Assembly: GCA_015178975.1 (NCBI GenBank)
Contig: WHVD01000028.1
Span: 62,001-126,000, forward strand
Reading direction: 5' to 3'
DNA length: 64,000 nucleotides
DNA from: Hysterangium stoloniferum
Lineage: Eukaryota > Basidiomycota > Agaricomycetes > Hysterangiales > Hysterangiaceae
Below, in pieces: positions 11,660 through 22,026 of the stretch. Position 1 is the first letter of the stretch, and each line of letters begins with the position of its first letter. The position numbers and the translations under genes were made by a program. A model generated the notes under the pieces. That model ran no database searches. It saw only the letters and a program-made list of their open reading frames with translations, and was not told where the DNA came from.

Positions 11660-12660
11660 TGTTAGGGTATGTACACGGTGGGTTTCTGGAGAAACCTGCA
11701 GGATATCCAGTAGGACTTGGCTTCAGCTTATAGGCTGTGCCCTCGCGAGATCTTGTTGTCCAATTTCAGACAGGCAGATGGGAATCCTGGGGAGTCCGGG
11801 TGGGGTTCATGGGTCGAGGGGGTTGTGGGTCGGAGGTTGTGGGTTGAGAGGTCGGGAGTCGAGATAAATAAGAGAGATAGATGCACCGGAGCCCGTGGGC
11901 TCTGACTAGCTTGAGCGGTGTAATTCAAGTATGTTACGACCCGTTCCCGGATGTTTCAATATCCGACTTCCGATCTCCCACTTTCGATATCCGATATCCG
12001 ACTATGGAACATCATAGTTACCGTATCATCCGCGTTCTTCGTTTGTTCCGCATTTGGTAATTTGTCCGTTGACAAGTATTCACTCGTTTGTTGTTGTATT
12101 CCCATCTCGGAATATTGTCTTCCTAATATGTCTTATTGTATTTCCGTTTTAAGAACACTTCCGTTTCCATCTTATTATGGTCTCAGTTTGTAGTACAATA
12201 ACGAGTAGACTTATATTAGTTTCCGCGAATTTGTACTTTACTTTAGATCTGATATCGACTTAGTTTCTTATTCCTCCTCCCGTCTTTCTGTACGCTCGAT
12301 ATTCGGAACTCTTCAGAACTCTGAATATCCATATCTTCCGTCGTTAGTTCACTTCCGAAATTAAGGACATTGAGCGTTTGCGTAGAGGCGCAGCACATAA
12401 GCTGAAGCCGACGTCCTGACCCTATCCACGAGTTTCCGACTTCCCGGTGACTTCCCGATAGTTCCGGAATAAGTTCCCGACACGGCACTTAACAAAGTAG
12501 GAGTTTAGAGCGGAAAATGTATTAGATTACTGGGGGGAATCTAAGCTGATTTTCTGACTGGATTGTATGTACAACATCTGCCACACTATATAGACTGTGG
12601 AATGTATGTCATACCAAATCCAGTAATAATAAAATTTAAACTAGTAATCATGAAACAAGT
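11660..12660 (-). repeat. Old LTR, family A, split by a family-B LTR and truncated
   Basis: The copy begins TGTTAGGGTA at 11660 and matches family A in reverse through 11931, then resumes at 12500 and ends abruptly at about 12660. It contains the conserved CTTGGCTTCAGCTTATAGGC box and the GGAGCCCGTGGGCTC stem. The gap holds the solo LTR at 11932-12494. Confidence 0.8.
11932..12494 (+). repeat. Solo LTR, family B, with perfect target duplication
   Basis: It starts TGTTACGACC and ends CACTTAACA, and is flanked by AAGTA on both sides (11927-11931 and 12495-12499), a perfect 5-bp duplication. It retains many CpGs, unlike the older relative at 2261-2748. The box GCACATAAGCTGAAGCC lies near 12392. 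Confidence 0.9.
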
Positions 12661-12814
12661 CCGTTGTATGATATACAAGACTGAGTTATATTGTCATTAG
12701 GGTTATTTTTCCTACAGGTTATGGGCCTTATTTTGTCTACCTGAAACATATTCAACAATTCAGCAATAATGATGAGTTGGATATTAACCCACTTTCCCCA
12801 AATTTATTTTCGCA

Positions 12815-13009
12815 ATGGCTACCTCTGCGACAGCTTCTGCGGATGACATTGCCCCCTCCATCGTCACTCTCCACACGAATGTCACTTACTCTGGCCCCAA
12901 ATTAGACAAATTACAATCCAACTATCAGACATGGCTTCAGGCCACCACCTTGTTTATGACATTGACTGGTTTTCACGGTTATGCCAAGGGAACTATTGTG
13001 CAGCCTGGG
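12815..13009 (+). pseudogene. N-terminus of a Ty1/copia-type gag, truncated by an LTR
   Basis: From ATG at 12815 the frame encodes about 65 residues including KLDKLQSNYQTWLQATTLFM and GFHGYAKGTI. This fits the N-terminal UBN2/gag region of copia polyproteins, which typically reads L-x-x-x-N-Y-x-x-W and then G-Y-x-x-G. The frame is cut at 13010 by an LTR, and no downstream copia sequence is found in the window. The identification is from the pattern only. Confidence 0.55.
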
Positions 13010-13754
13010 TGTTACGACCGTGTCGCAACCTGACGGTCCCTGAGGTTATTACTGCCTATCAACAATTCAAGTCATCATTCAAGCCATCACATCGGAAACA
13101 GTTGGTCTCCCGATGCTGACATATGCTTTCGCGGTGATCAAACTCCATTTATGCCCCCGTCTAAATATACTCGTACTATCTGGTTAAACTCTGATACGTC
13201 CCTTTTTTATTATGATGATCCGTTCTACTCTATGTTTCACATATGTCTATATATACTTGTAACCCTCAGACTATTTCCTTTTCTCGTAATCCCACTCTCG
13301 GTTATTTCACAGCCTCCAAACTAATCGTAACCTTCCCATTCCTAGTCAAGCTTATTTGTCAATACCGTTTTCCGCTCTTCTCTTAGTTAGTATTTTTCTA
13401 GACACCGAATACTTGTATATGAACCCATTGTAGTTGTAGTTACTAGGCAATCAGAATATCGACTCAGAATACCCTCTTACACCTCTAGAAGTCTCATAAC
13501 TAAGTATCCCGCTATCCGCCTTCGCATGCGCTCGCCCACTCTCGGTTCCTGACCCCTTGGCCTGACACTCGACTTATCCTTCAGTTCTGATCGGTAGTTT
13601 GCCAAGAGGTACTCGTTAGGACTAGTCTTTGCCCATCCAAAATTTAAGGACACCCGACAGATAATTGCAAGGGTGCAGCACATAAGCTGAAGCCAAGTCC
13701 TTCCGATTGGTCCCCGTCGGCCTACCGACATTAGTCAGTTTTCAGTTCTTAACA
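13010..13754 (+). repeat. LTR, family C
   Basis: It starts TGTTACGACC and ends TTCTTAACA, with the box GCACATAAGCTGAAGCCAAG at about 13678-13698. A decayed reverse copy lies at 47634-48355, which confirms the boundaries. The flanking pentamers CTGGG and GAACT do not match, so the right side was probably rearranged after insertion. Confidence 0.75.
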
Positions 13755-13765
13755 GAACTGCAGAT

Positions 13766-13891
13766 TGGGAGTTTCGGGTGGAGAAGGAGTGGAACAAGAT
13801 TGATGCAGAGGTGTGTCAGAATTTGATTGAGAGTATACCTAGGAGGGTTGCAGCTGTGTTGAAGGCAAAGGGTGGCTATACCAAGTACTGA
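13766..13891 (+). pseudogene. C-terminal end of a Tc1-like transposase
   Basis: The frame reads WEFRVEKEWNKIDAEVCQNL, then IESIPRRVAAVLKAKGGYTKY and a TGA stop at 13889. This is the characteristic C-terminus of Tc1/mariner (IS630 superfamily) transposases. Everything upstream has been lost at the junction with the family-C LTR. It is a different copy from the one at 36126-37486, which keeps the N-terminal and central parts. Confidence 0.85.
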
Positions 13892-13920
13892 ATATAAGTA
13901 GTTTTGTAGGTCAGAGTGGT

Positions 13921-14132
13921 CAGCAAAAAAACCCTTGCATGAGTCTCTTGTATATAAATATTTGTAAAATTTCCATATTTGGAGCTTATGTAATGCCACC
14001 ATACTTCCATTATCTAGATATGATAGAGCATATTCACAAATATTCTTGATATTTTTGCATTTTTATTCTTGGAGTTATCAGGGATATAAGTCTGAAGTAC
14101 AAAACATGCAAAGGGTTTTTTGAGTCACTGTA
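13921..14132 (+). mobile_element. 3' end of the Tc1-like element
   Basis: The segment runs from AAAAAAACCCTTGCATGAG to CATGCAAAGGGTTTTTTGAG and ends TCACTG followed by TA. The two ends are inverted copies of each other. A near-identical segment lies at 37275-37486. It follows the transposase stop directly, so it is probably the element's 3' untranslated region and terminal repeat. A stand-alone MITE is possible. Confidence 0.65.
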
Positions 14133-14330
14133 AGTTGAAGCCAAGCTCCACCCATTTTATAGAGTCAGACCCAACTAGTACAATCTTTATTGTCAGTCCC
14201 CCAAGATAGAGCACCCTCTCAACCCCTTGCTTATATTGTAACAACTCAACTGGGAGGTCTGGTTCTACAAACTTGGGTTCAACTTATATGTTGCACCCTC
14301 ACACAAACTGTTAGGGTACTCTGGTATTTT
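14133..14330. repeat. Two opposed fragments of LTR family E
   Basis: The part from 14133 to about 14245 matches the 3' end of the solo LTR at 37802-38488. The part from about 14250 to 14330 matches the same family in the opposite orientation. Both are CpG-free and truncated. Confidence 0.55.
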
Positions 14331-14948
14331 GAGAAGAGCAAGTAGTATGATTTTGGACTGAAGATGATACATATGTACTTAGCTGAAATGCTAAGGGTCA
14401 TAGTGTTAAGGGTTGTGCAAAGCTTAATGGAGGGTTTCGGAGAAACCTGCAGATATTCCAGTAGGACTTGGCTTCAGCTTATAGGCTGTACCTGGCAAGA
14501 TCATCTTGTCCAATCTCAGACAGGCAGATGGGAATCCCAGGGAGTCTGGGAGTAGTTGGTGGGTTGAGAGGTTGGAGGGTCAACTGCAGGAATCCTGTAG
14601 AGGTCAAGGGGTCAGGCAGTGATGGGTCAGAGGTTGAGTGATAGATAGGTTGGAGCCCGTGGGCTCTGACAAGGTAAATAGCAGTGTGTTTCAAAGAGAG
14701 GATTAGAGCGTAAAATGTACTGAGATTACTGGGGGAATCTAAGCTGATTTTCTGACTGGATTGTATGTACAACATCTGCCACACTATATAGACTGTGGAA
14801 TGTATGTCATACCAAATCCAGTAATAATAAAATTTAAACTAGTAATCATGAAACAAGATAAGTAAACACCAAATCTGGTGTTAGGAACAGAATGGAGTGG
14901 AGTGGAGTCCGAAATGTGACAGGTTGTTAGACCACAATGGGAATGAGG

Positions 14949-15761
14949 TGTTACGACCGAACAATCCCGCCGGACTCCGGGCACTAACCCGTACGCCCCC
15001 ACGTGCTACAAGCACCAATCGTCTGTTTATAGGATTTCCCGCCCGGACTCCGTTATGTCAAGACTCGTTACGTTCGACCTCATTACGATACATATCAGTC
15101 ACCGGACTTCCCCCGGACTCCATCTCTGTCTATGTCCGTCTTCATCCCACGCATCGGTCCCCGCTTAGAATCCCATCACCGCTCTAATCGAGCCCCGTTC
15201 CCGTTTTAGTCAAATGACCTGTCACGATTTAGGACTCCGCTCCCGCTCCGTTTCCCATTATGGGTTATGCTTTGTCACGATTCGGACTCCGCTCCGTTCC
15301 GTTCTGTTCCTAACACCAATTTGGTGTTTACTATTCCCGTTTCATGTTTTGTTAGTTTTCTTTTCGTTATTACTGGATTTGGTATGTCATGCATTCCACG
15401 GTCTATATAAACTGGCAGATGTTGTACATACAATCCAGTCAGAAAATTAGCTTAGATTCCCCCCAGTAGTCTAATAATATTTTCCGCTCTAAAACCTTAC
15501 TCCATTCACATCGCTCGCACTAGTCGGAGCCCACAGGCTCCGGTGCATCTATCTCTCTCAACCAACTCGACTCACGACCCACGACCCCCGACTTACGACC
15601 TATGACCCACGAACCCCGCCCGGATTCCCCGGGATCCCCATCCGTCCGTTTGAAATTGGACAACACGATCTAGCGAGGGCGCAGCCTATAAGCTGAAGCC
15701 AAGTCCTACCAGATATCCCACAGGTTTCTCCGGAAACCCGGCCTGTGTGTGTATCCTAACA
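14949..15761 (+). repeat. 5' LTR of gypsy-1
   Basis: It begins TGTTACGACCGAACAATCCC and ends GTGTATCCTAACA. It contains TATATAA at 15404-15410, a palindromic GGAGCCCACAGGCTCC stem near 15524 and the conserved box around 15676-15706. The partner LTR is 20884-21703. Confidence 0.95.
15404..15447 (+). promoter_or_regulatory. Core promoter and predicted transcript start of gypsy-1
   Basis: A TATATAA box at 15404-15410 lies 33 nt upstream of AGTCAGAAAAT (15437-15447), the usual spacing to a transcript start. The same arrangement is kept in the other family-A LTRs, for example at 21346-21390 and 23090-23135. The 11-mer is complementary to the sequence at 15764-15774. Confidence 0.6.
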
Positions 15762-15763
15762 GT

Positions 15764-15774
15764 ATTTTCTGACT
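15764..15774 (+). other. Putative self-primer binding site of gypsy-1
   Basis: ATTTTCTGACT starts two bases after the 5' LTR, where a primer-binding site is expected. It is the exact reverse complement of AGTCAGAAAAT at the predicted start of the transcript. No obvious tRNA 3'-end complement (TGG...) is present here. Tf1 and related elements prime reverse transcription with the first 11 nt of their own mRNA. Confidence 0.55.
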
Positions 15775-15797
15775 AATACTCGCAGATTGTTTTCATT

Positions 15798-17090
15798 ATG
15801 CCACCAAGAAGAAGTACACGCGCACAGTCATCAATACCTGGACCGTCGACTCTTCATTCCCCGTTAACTCTGTATACCAGTCAGACGCTTGCGAACCAGT
15901 CGGAACCCATGGAAGAAGCCTGCATCGAAGAAGTCCCAGAAGACCTGGACGAATCCGAGCGTGAGGACGATTCCATGGCCCCCGACAAGGGCAAAGGTGT
16001 CGAAATCCCTCCTGAAAATCCTCCGCCTGTTCAATGACCGCATTTGGGGGATTCTACTTCTGAATTTTTAGCAGGTACCATAGATAAATTCATGACGCAC
16101 CTGCTCGAAGAACGAAAGAAAAAGGAACAAGAACCTCCACGGTCAAAAGTCAATGCTCCGGAACCCTTCACGGGTTCCAACCCAAACAAACTCTCTACTT
16201 TCCTCATGCAATGTCACTTCAACTTCCGTGATCGTGCCGCTGCATTCTCCACGGACTCCCGAAAAGTCAACTACACACTGTCATATTTGTCGGGATCCGC
16301 GTTGAAATGGTTCGAACCGGCTTTTAGCGGAATATCCGAGGAAGAGCCACTCTGGCTTGAAAATTGGGAGGTGTTTGTTGAGGAGCTTGAAACCAACTTC
16401 GGCCTGTATGACCCGACAGGAGAAGCCGAGAATAGTCTCACAAATCTTCGTATGAAGGACACGCAGCGCATCATGGACTACATCGTCCAATTCAATAATC
16501 TTGCAGCTCGTTGTCAGTGGGGCGATCCCGCTCTCCGCCACCAATTCTACGCTGGTCTGCCGTCCCGCCTTAAAGACGAAGTCTCGAAAGGAGAAGATGG
16601 CAAGCCAAAAACCCTGTCCCATATGCGCCTCAAAGCTCAAAACGCGGACGCACGTTATTGGGAACGTCGCACGGAAGTTGCCCGCGAGACATCCGCGGAC
16701 AAAGTAAACAAGTCCAAGGACAAAAACAATAACAACAATTCGTCAACCAGCAACCAGAACTCCACGCAATCCGACAAGAAGAACGATAAAAAGTCTTCAA
16801 ACAACAACAACAACAATAAGGACAATAAGGACAACAACAAGGGTCAACAGTCCGGCAAGCAAGCCGGAAAACCCGACCTCTCAGGCAAACTCGGACCTGA
16901 TGGCAAATTGACTCCACAAGAAAAACAACGTCGTATGGACAACAACCTCTGTCTCTTGTGCGGGAAACCCGGTCATCGAGTCCCGGAATGTCCGCTGGCA
17001 AAAGCAAACTTTTCAAAGGGTCGATCAGCCAAGGCCTCCACGGAAACCCCGTCGAAGGATAAACCGGCTGCCGATTTGAAAAAAGAGTAA
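15798..17090 (+). pseudogene. gag: gypsy-1 Gag, one in-frame stop
   Basis: Gag forms the capsid and nucleocapsid of the retrotransposon particle. The ATG at 15798 opens an acidic N-terminal leader of about 79 residues, then a TGA at 16035-16037 interrupts the frame. The same frame resumes directly and continues to 17090. The later part holds the capsid-type retrotransposon gag domain (LSGSALKWFEP, LRMKDTQRIMDYIVQFN), an Asn/Lys-rich low-complexity linker and a CCHC zinc knuckle CLLCGKPGHRVPEC. A CGA codon at the stop would restore the frame, which suggests a single C-to-T change. Confidence 0.9.
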
Positions 17091-17098
17091 GCAACCCC

Positions 17099-20000
17099 GT
17101 GGACTCCGCACAGGTTAGGGGTTGCATTGCCTCTCCGCGCATTCAAGAGTTCACTCGCCTCAATGCATCCGCTCTTTCACATTCTGATTCATTTTTCGTT
17201 AAACTTATGTCTAATATGATTCCGAAATTCGTTTTTTCAGCTCTCATAGATTCCAGCTCGACTCATTGTTTTTTAGATACAAAATTCACGCAAAAAAATT
17301 CTTTGTCAACTTATTCGATAAATCCCGTCGCTCTCTGCCTCTTCGATGGCACAAGTAATTTGGTTGTTACCCAAGCTTGTGATTTACCCATCAATTTCCC
17401 TTGTGGAACATCTCAATTGGTCACTTTCTATGTGACCCAGTTAGACTCAAGTTGCTCAGTGGTCCTAGGACATAACTGGCTTACCCGCTACAATCCGTTG
17501 ATTGACTGGATAGCTAACAGTATAACATTCCGGACTCCCGCGGCGACCGAGGAAACTGCACCTGTCTCGGCCTCCATGGCACCTGCAGTCTCGAGGACTC
17601 CTGTGATCCCTACGGCACCTATAGCTTCCCCGGAACCCACGGCACCTCCATCCATTTCTCTGATTAATGCTGCAGCTTTTATTAGGGCTTCAAAAATGGA
17701 TGGGTCCCAGGCGTTCACTATCAACTTAAAAATTGATGAAGCAACTGGACTTTTTTCAACCCCGGTATCTGAATCTGAGCAAGCCGCTGACCTAGAAGGC
17801 ATCCCGGAGAAATATCATGACTTCGCGGATGTTTTTAGCAAGCGAAAAGCTGACCGGCTTCCGCCTCATAGAGAATACGACTTAAAAATCGATCTTGAAG
17901 ATGGCGCCCAGCCACCCCTAGGACATATTTACCCGCTTTCGTCCACGGAACTATCCGCAATCCGTGATTTCCTGGATGAACATTTGTCCATAGGTTTTAT
18001 TCGACCCTCAAAGTCTCCTTTTGGAGCACCCGTTCTGTTTGTCAGAAAAAAGGATGGATCCCTTCGACTATGTGTTGATTTTAGAGGACTCAATGCTGTC
18101 ACCAAAAAGGACAAATATCCACTCCCACTTATATCTGACCTGCTCGATGCTCCGCGGAATGCCCGGATTTACACCAAAATCGATCTCAAGCACGCCTATC
18201 ATTTGGTCCGGATTGCCGTGGGCGACGAATGGAAAACCACTTTTAGAACCCGCTATGGGGCCTTCGAGTGGTTGGTCATCCCTTTTGGACTCACTAATGC
18301 CCCGTCTGTTTTTCAGCATTTTATCAACGACATTTTCTCTGACATGCTCAATGTATGTGTCATTGTTTACTTGGATGACATTCTTATCTACTCCGAGAAT
18401 CCCACGGAACACGACAAACAAGTCCATGAAGTTCTCCGGAGGCTCAGGCAACATGGTTTATTCGCAAATGGTAAAAAATGTACTTTTGACACGGACTCCG
18501 TGGAATACCTAGGTTTCATGATGGGACCCGATGGACTCCGCATGGACGAAACTAAAGTGCAAGTCATCAAAGACTGGCCTGAACCCCGAAAAGTTAAAGA
18601 TATACAATCCTTCCTCGTCTTTGCCAATTTTTACAGACATTTTATCTGTGGATATTCCGACATCACGGTACCCCTTACCCGTCTTACGCGTAAGGGTACT
18701 CTGTGGAACTTTAATGATAAGTGTCAAAAAGCTTTCAATCTTTTAAAAAATTCTTTTTCTACAGCTCCTATTCTGTCGCATTGGAAACTGGACTTCCCGC
18801 TCATTGTTGAAACGGACGCCTCCGACTATGCACTTGGAGCCATTCTCTCTATCCAGGACTCCGACGGAGAAGTTCACCCCGTGGCTTTTCTGTCCCGGAC
18901 TTTTACCGGAGCAGAGCTCAACTACGATGTTCATGATAAAGAACTTCTGGCAATCTTTTCAGCTTTCAAAGCGTGGTGACACTATTTGGAAGGTTCAGGA
19001 GCTCCTATTGACGTTGTAACAGATCACAAAAACCTGGAATACTTTTCTACCACAAAACTCTTGACCTGCCAGCAGGCCCGCTGGTCTGAATATCTCTCCG
19101 CCTTCAACATGATTATCCGTTTTCGACCCGGCCGTCTCGGCAGCAAACCCGACGCTTTAACTAGACGATGGGACGTCTATCCTAAAGAGGGGAGCAACGA
19201 CTATGCAACGGTAAATCTGCACAATCTGAAACCTATTTTCACGAATCAACAACTTACCGCATCGGTCCGTGCAACTTTCCTTGTCAATCCCATTGTCCGT
19301 GGAATTATCATTATGGATATTGAGAAGTTACATCAAGATATTCTATCGGCAATTCCGCTAGACCCAGTTACTAAAGCTCATCTGGACAATCCCGTGGACC
19401 CCGAGCAACCTCGGTGGTCTCTTGATCAACATGGTTTCATTAGACTTGACGATAGGATCTATGTACCGGACTCCGACGGCCTCCGCCTCAGGATCCTTCA
19501 ATACAAACATGATCATCCACTCTCAGGACATTTCGGGTACAACAAAACTCTAACATTAATAAGAAGAGAATATACTTGGCCCGGACTCCATGGATTCGTT
19601 AAGCACTATTGTAAATCTTGCACTACTTGTCCCCGCTTGAAATCTCAGCGACACAAGCCATACGGCCTTTTGAAACAACTCCCGGTACCGGAACACCCGT
19701 GGAATTCTATATTTATGGATTTCATTGAACACCTACCGGATTCCGAAGGCTTTTCTGCTATTCTAGTCGTTGTTGACAGATTCTCAAAACAAGGTATATT
19801 CATCCCCACTCATGATACAATTACGTCCGTGCAGTTAGTGGAACTTTTCATTATCCACGTATTTTCCAAGCACGGAGTTCTGTCCCACGTGACTTCCGAT
19901 CGAGGATCAGAGTTTGTGTCTCACTTCTTTAGATCCCTCGGAAAATCCTTGGACATGACATTACATTTCACGTCTGGACATCACCCGGAAGGTGACGGAC

Positions 20001-20233
20001 AAACCGAACACGTCAACCAGACATTGGAACAATACCTCTGCGTATATTGCAACTACCAACAGGACAATTGGAAAACTTTGTTACCACTTGCAGAGTTTGC
20101 TTCGGTTGCATTCCGTGTTCCGGTCGTTGCAACCGGAACACCGCGGCTCGTTCCGCGTCGGAAGACGGACTGGCGCCACCTTCCTTGCCTTCTGTTGATA
20201 TGGTCAGTTTCCACGGGTATTCCACGGACATGA
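17099..20233 (+). pseudogene. pol: gypsy-1 Pol (protease, RT, RNase H, integrase), broken
   Basis: Pol lies in the -1 frame relative to Gag. In order it shows a retropepsin-like domain with ALIDSSSTHCFLD (the usual Asp-Ser/Thr-Gly has Ser in place of Gly), reverse transcriptase with KKDGSLRLCVDFRGLN and YLDDILIY (18368-18391), RNase H (ETDASDYALGAIL), the HHCC zinc site of integrase (about 19510-19650) and the integrase core (MDFIEHL, TSDRG, GQTEHVNQ). A TGA at 18977-18979 interrupts RNase H in frame, where CGA would continue the conserved AWRHYLEG pattern. After LPLAEFA (about 20098) the sequence departs from integrase. The rest of the C-terminus, including any chromodomain, is missing. Confidence 0.93.
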
Positions 20234-20673
20234 GGCCTACCTTTTGGGGGCTCTCTGGCTCCCCCTTGGACTCCGACTCCACCTCTGTCACCTTGCGCTG
20301 AAAAATACAAGTCAGCAAATTTCGACAAGTGAATAATGGGACTTACTTTTCCCACAACAATGGCGGCCCTCTCTGTGGCCAACCGGGCTTTCTCTGCAGC
20401 CACCCGGGCGTTCTCTGCAGCCACTCGCACAGCATCCTCCGCCTCACGTTCCCTCTCCTTCGCGGCCTCTTCCTCCGCGGCCAATGCTTCCTGGTACTCT
20501 CTGTCCAGGGCCTCCTCAGCCTCCCTCGCCTCTCTCTCTGCTGCTTCACAAAGCTGGCGCTGCTCTTCTCGCCGCGCCAATAATTGGGCCGCGGTCCAAG
20601 GCGCCCGATACGGAGTGCCCGTGGAGGGCCCTGCTATAGGCATTCGCTTGCGTGGTGTTGGTTTTGGTCCCAT
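20013..20673 (-). CDS. Antisense spliced gene inside gypsy-1, coiled-coil protein
   Basis: On the minus strand between integrase and the 3' LTR there is an ATG at 20671-20673, an exon of 109 codons to 20347, an intron at 20298-20346 with GTAAGT donor and TTTTTCAG acceptor, and a second exon to 20013. The frame is kept across the splice and gives about 203 residues. Residues from about 25 to 105 are rich in Ala, Glu and Arg with heptad-like spacing, as in a coiled coil. A TATATAAAAA box lies at 20725-20734, about 55 nt upstream. The last codons run antisense through pol, so the true C-terminus was probably removed by the deletion that truncated integrase. Function is unknown. Confidence 0.55.
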
Positions 20674-20767
20674 AGTGATGAAGATGGGGGTAATGAAGAA
20701 GAAGAAATTTCTATTTTTTCAAATTTTTATATAGGCTCGTCGCATTTGAACCTTACCTTCCAGATCA

Positions 20768-20829
20768 CATGACTCTTTGACACATACGTGTAACCGACAT
20801 GACTTTTGACACATGCGCGTAGCCGACAA
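20768..20829. repeat. Tandem duplication of about 30 bp before the 3' LTR
   Basis: Two units with the pattern TGACWCTTTGACACATRCGYGTARCCGACA follow each other, differing at a few sites. They lie upstream of both the antisense gene's TATA box and the 3' LTR, so they may be promoter elements of the antisense gene. Confidence 0.6.
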
Positions 20830-20869
20830 GAACCTTATTTAGGTCTAGAGCCTCTTTGGGACTTCGGCA

Positions 20870-20883
20870 TAAAGGGAGGATAC
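20870..20883 (+). other. Polypurine tract of gypsy-1
   Basis: The sequence AAAGGGAGGATAC sits immediately before the TG that opens the 3' LTR. This is where the plus-strand primer of reverse transcription is made in LTR retrotransposons. Confidence 0.75.
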
Positions 20884-21703
20884 TGTTACGACCGGACAAT
20901 CCCGCCGGACTCCGGGCACTAACCTGTACGCCCCCACGCACTACAAGCACCAATTGTCTGTTTATAGGATTTCCCGCCCGGACTCCGTTATGTCAAGACT
21001 TGTTACGTTCGACCTCATTACGATACATATCAGTCACTGGACTTCCCCTGGACTCCGTCTCTGTCTATGTCTGTCTTCGTCCCACGCATCAGTCACCGGT
21101 CCCCGCTTAGAATCCTGTCACTGCTCTAATCGAGCCCTGTTCCCGTTTTAGTCAAATGACCTGTCACGATTTAGGACTCCGCTCCCGCTCCGTTTCCCGT
21201 TATGGGTTATGCTTTGTCACGATTCGGACTCCGCTCCGTTCCGTTCCGTTCCTAACACCAATTTGGTGTTTACTATTCCCGTTTCATGTTTTGTTAGTTT
21301 TCATTTCGTTATTACTGGATTTGGTATGTCATGCATTCCACGGTCTATATAAACTGGCAGATGTTGTACATACAATCCAGTCAGAAAATTAGCTTAGATT
21401 CCCCCCAGTAATCTAATAATATTTTCCGCTCTAAAACCTTACTCCATTCACATCGCTCGCACTAGTCGGAGCCCACGGGCTCCAGCACATCTATCTCTCT
21501 CAACCAACTCGACTCATGACCCACGACCCCCGACTTACGACTTACGACCCACGAACCCCACCTGGATTCCCTGGGATCCCCGTCCGTCCGTTTGAAATTG
21601 GACAACACGATCTAGTGAGGGCGCAGCCTATAAGCTGAAGCCAAGTCCTACCGGATATCCCGCGGGTTTCTCCGGAAACCCGGCCTGTGTGTGTATCCTA
21701 ACA
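20884..21703 (+). repeat. 3' LTR of gypsy-1
   Basis: It matches the 5' LTR with scattered transitions and a few small indels (820 against 813 bp). TATATAA lies near 21348 and the conserved box at about 21616-21648. It is followed by the TGAGG duplication. Confidence 0.95.
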
Positions 21704-22026
21704 TGAGGTGGGAGCAGAGTCTGAAATGTGACAGGTCATTTGACCATAACGGGAATGGGGCTCAGTTAGAGAGCTGATGGGTTTTCTGAGCAGAGTCCAG
21801 TGACTGATGTGTGGGACAGGGTCGGGGATAGACAGGGATGACATGTGCAGGGTCCGGGCAGGTATTCCGGTGACTGGTACATGAGATAACAAAGGTTGGG
21901 CATGGACAGGTCTGATGTCCAGGTTCCAGCGGGTATTCCAGTAGACTGATAACTGGTGCATAAAGGGTGCAGGTGCATATAGGGTAGTTCCCAGAGTCTG
22001 GTGGGTTTTCCAGTTGTAACACATGG

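Larger units (their letters stand above)
14949..21703 (+). mobile_element. Ty3/gypsy retrotransposon gypsy-1, full length
   Basis: Two LTRs of 813 and 820 bp (TGTTA...TAACA) flank a 5.1-kb interior with gag, pol and an antisense gene. The insertion is bounded by a perfect TGAGG duplication (14944-14948 and 21704-21708). Gag and pol each contain one in-frame TGA, and integrase is truncated, so this copy should not be autonomous. The LTRs are still very similar, so insertion is much younger than the surrounding relics. Confidence 0.95.
14404..22021 (-). repeat. Old LTR of family A, split in two by gypsy-1
   Basis: The left part is 14404-14948 and the right part 21704-22021. Joined across the insertion they form one LTR of about 860 bp, minus orientation, starting TGTTAAGG and ending TTGTAACA. 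Flanking pentamers are CATAG (14399-14403) and CATGG (22022-22026), a target duplication with one transition. Everything between 14949 and 21703 is the younger element. Confidence 0.85.

Noticed and set aside
13005-13759. Target duplication for the family-C LTR
   Set aside because: The flanks CTGGG and GAACT do not match and the flanking elements differ (copia gag and Tc1), so a simple solo-LTR insertion is not supported.
16630-17142. 170-codon frame opposite gag of gypsy-1
   Set aside because: It is a cysteine-rich shadow of the Asn/Lys-rich low-complexity gag linker, not a real protein. It lacks the splice and promoter signals that support the 20013-20673 gene.
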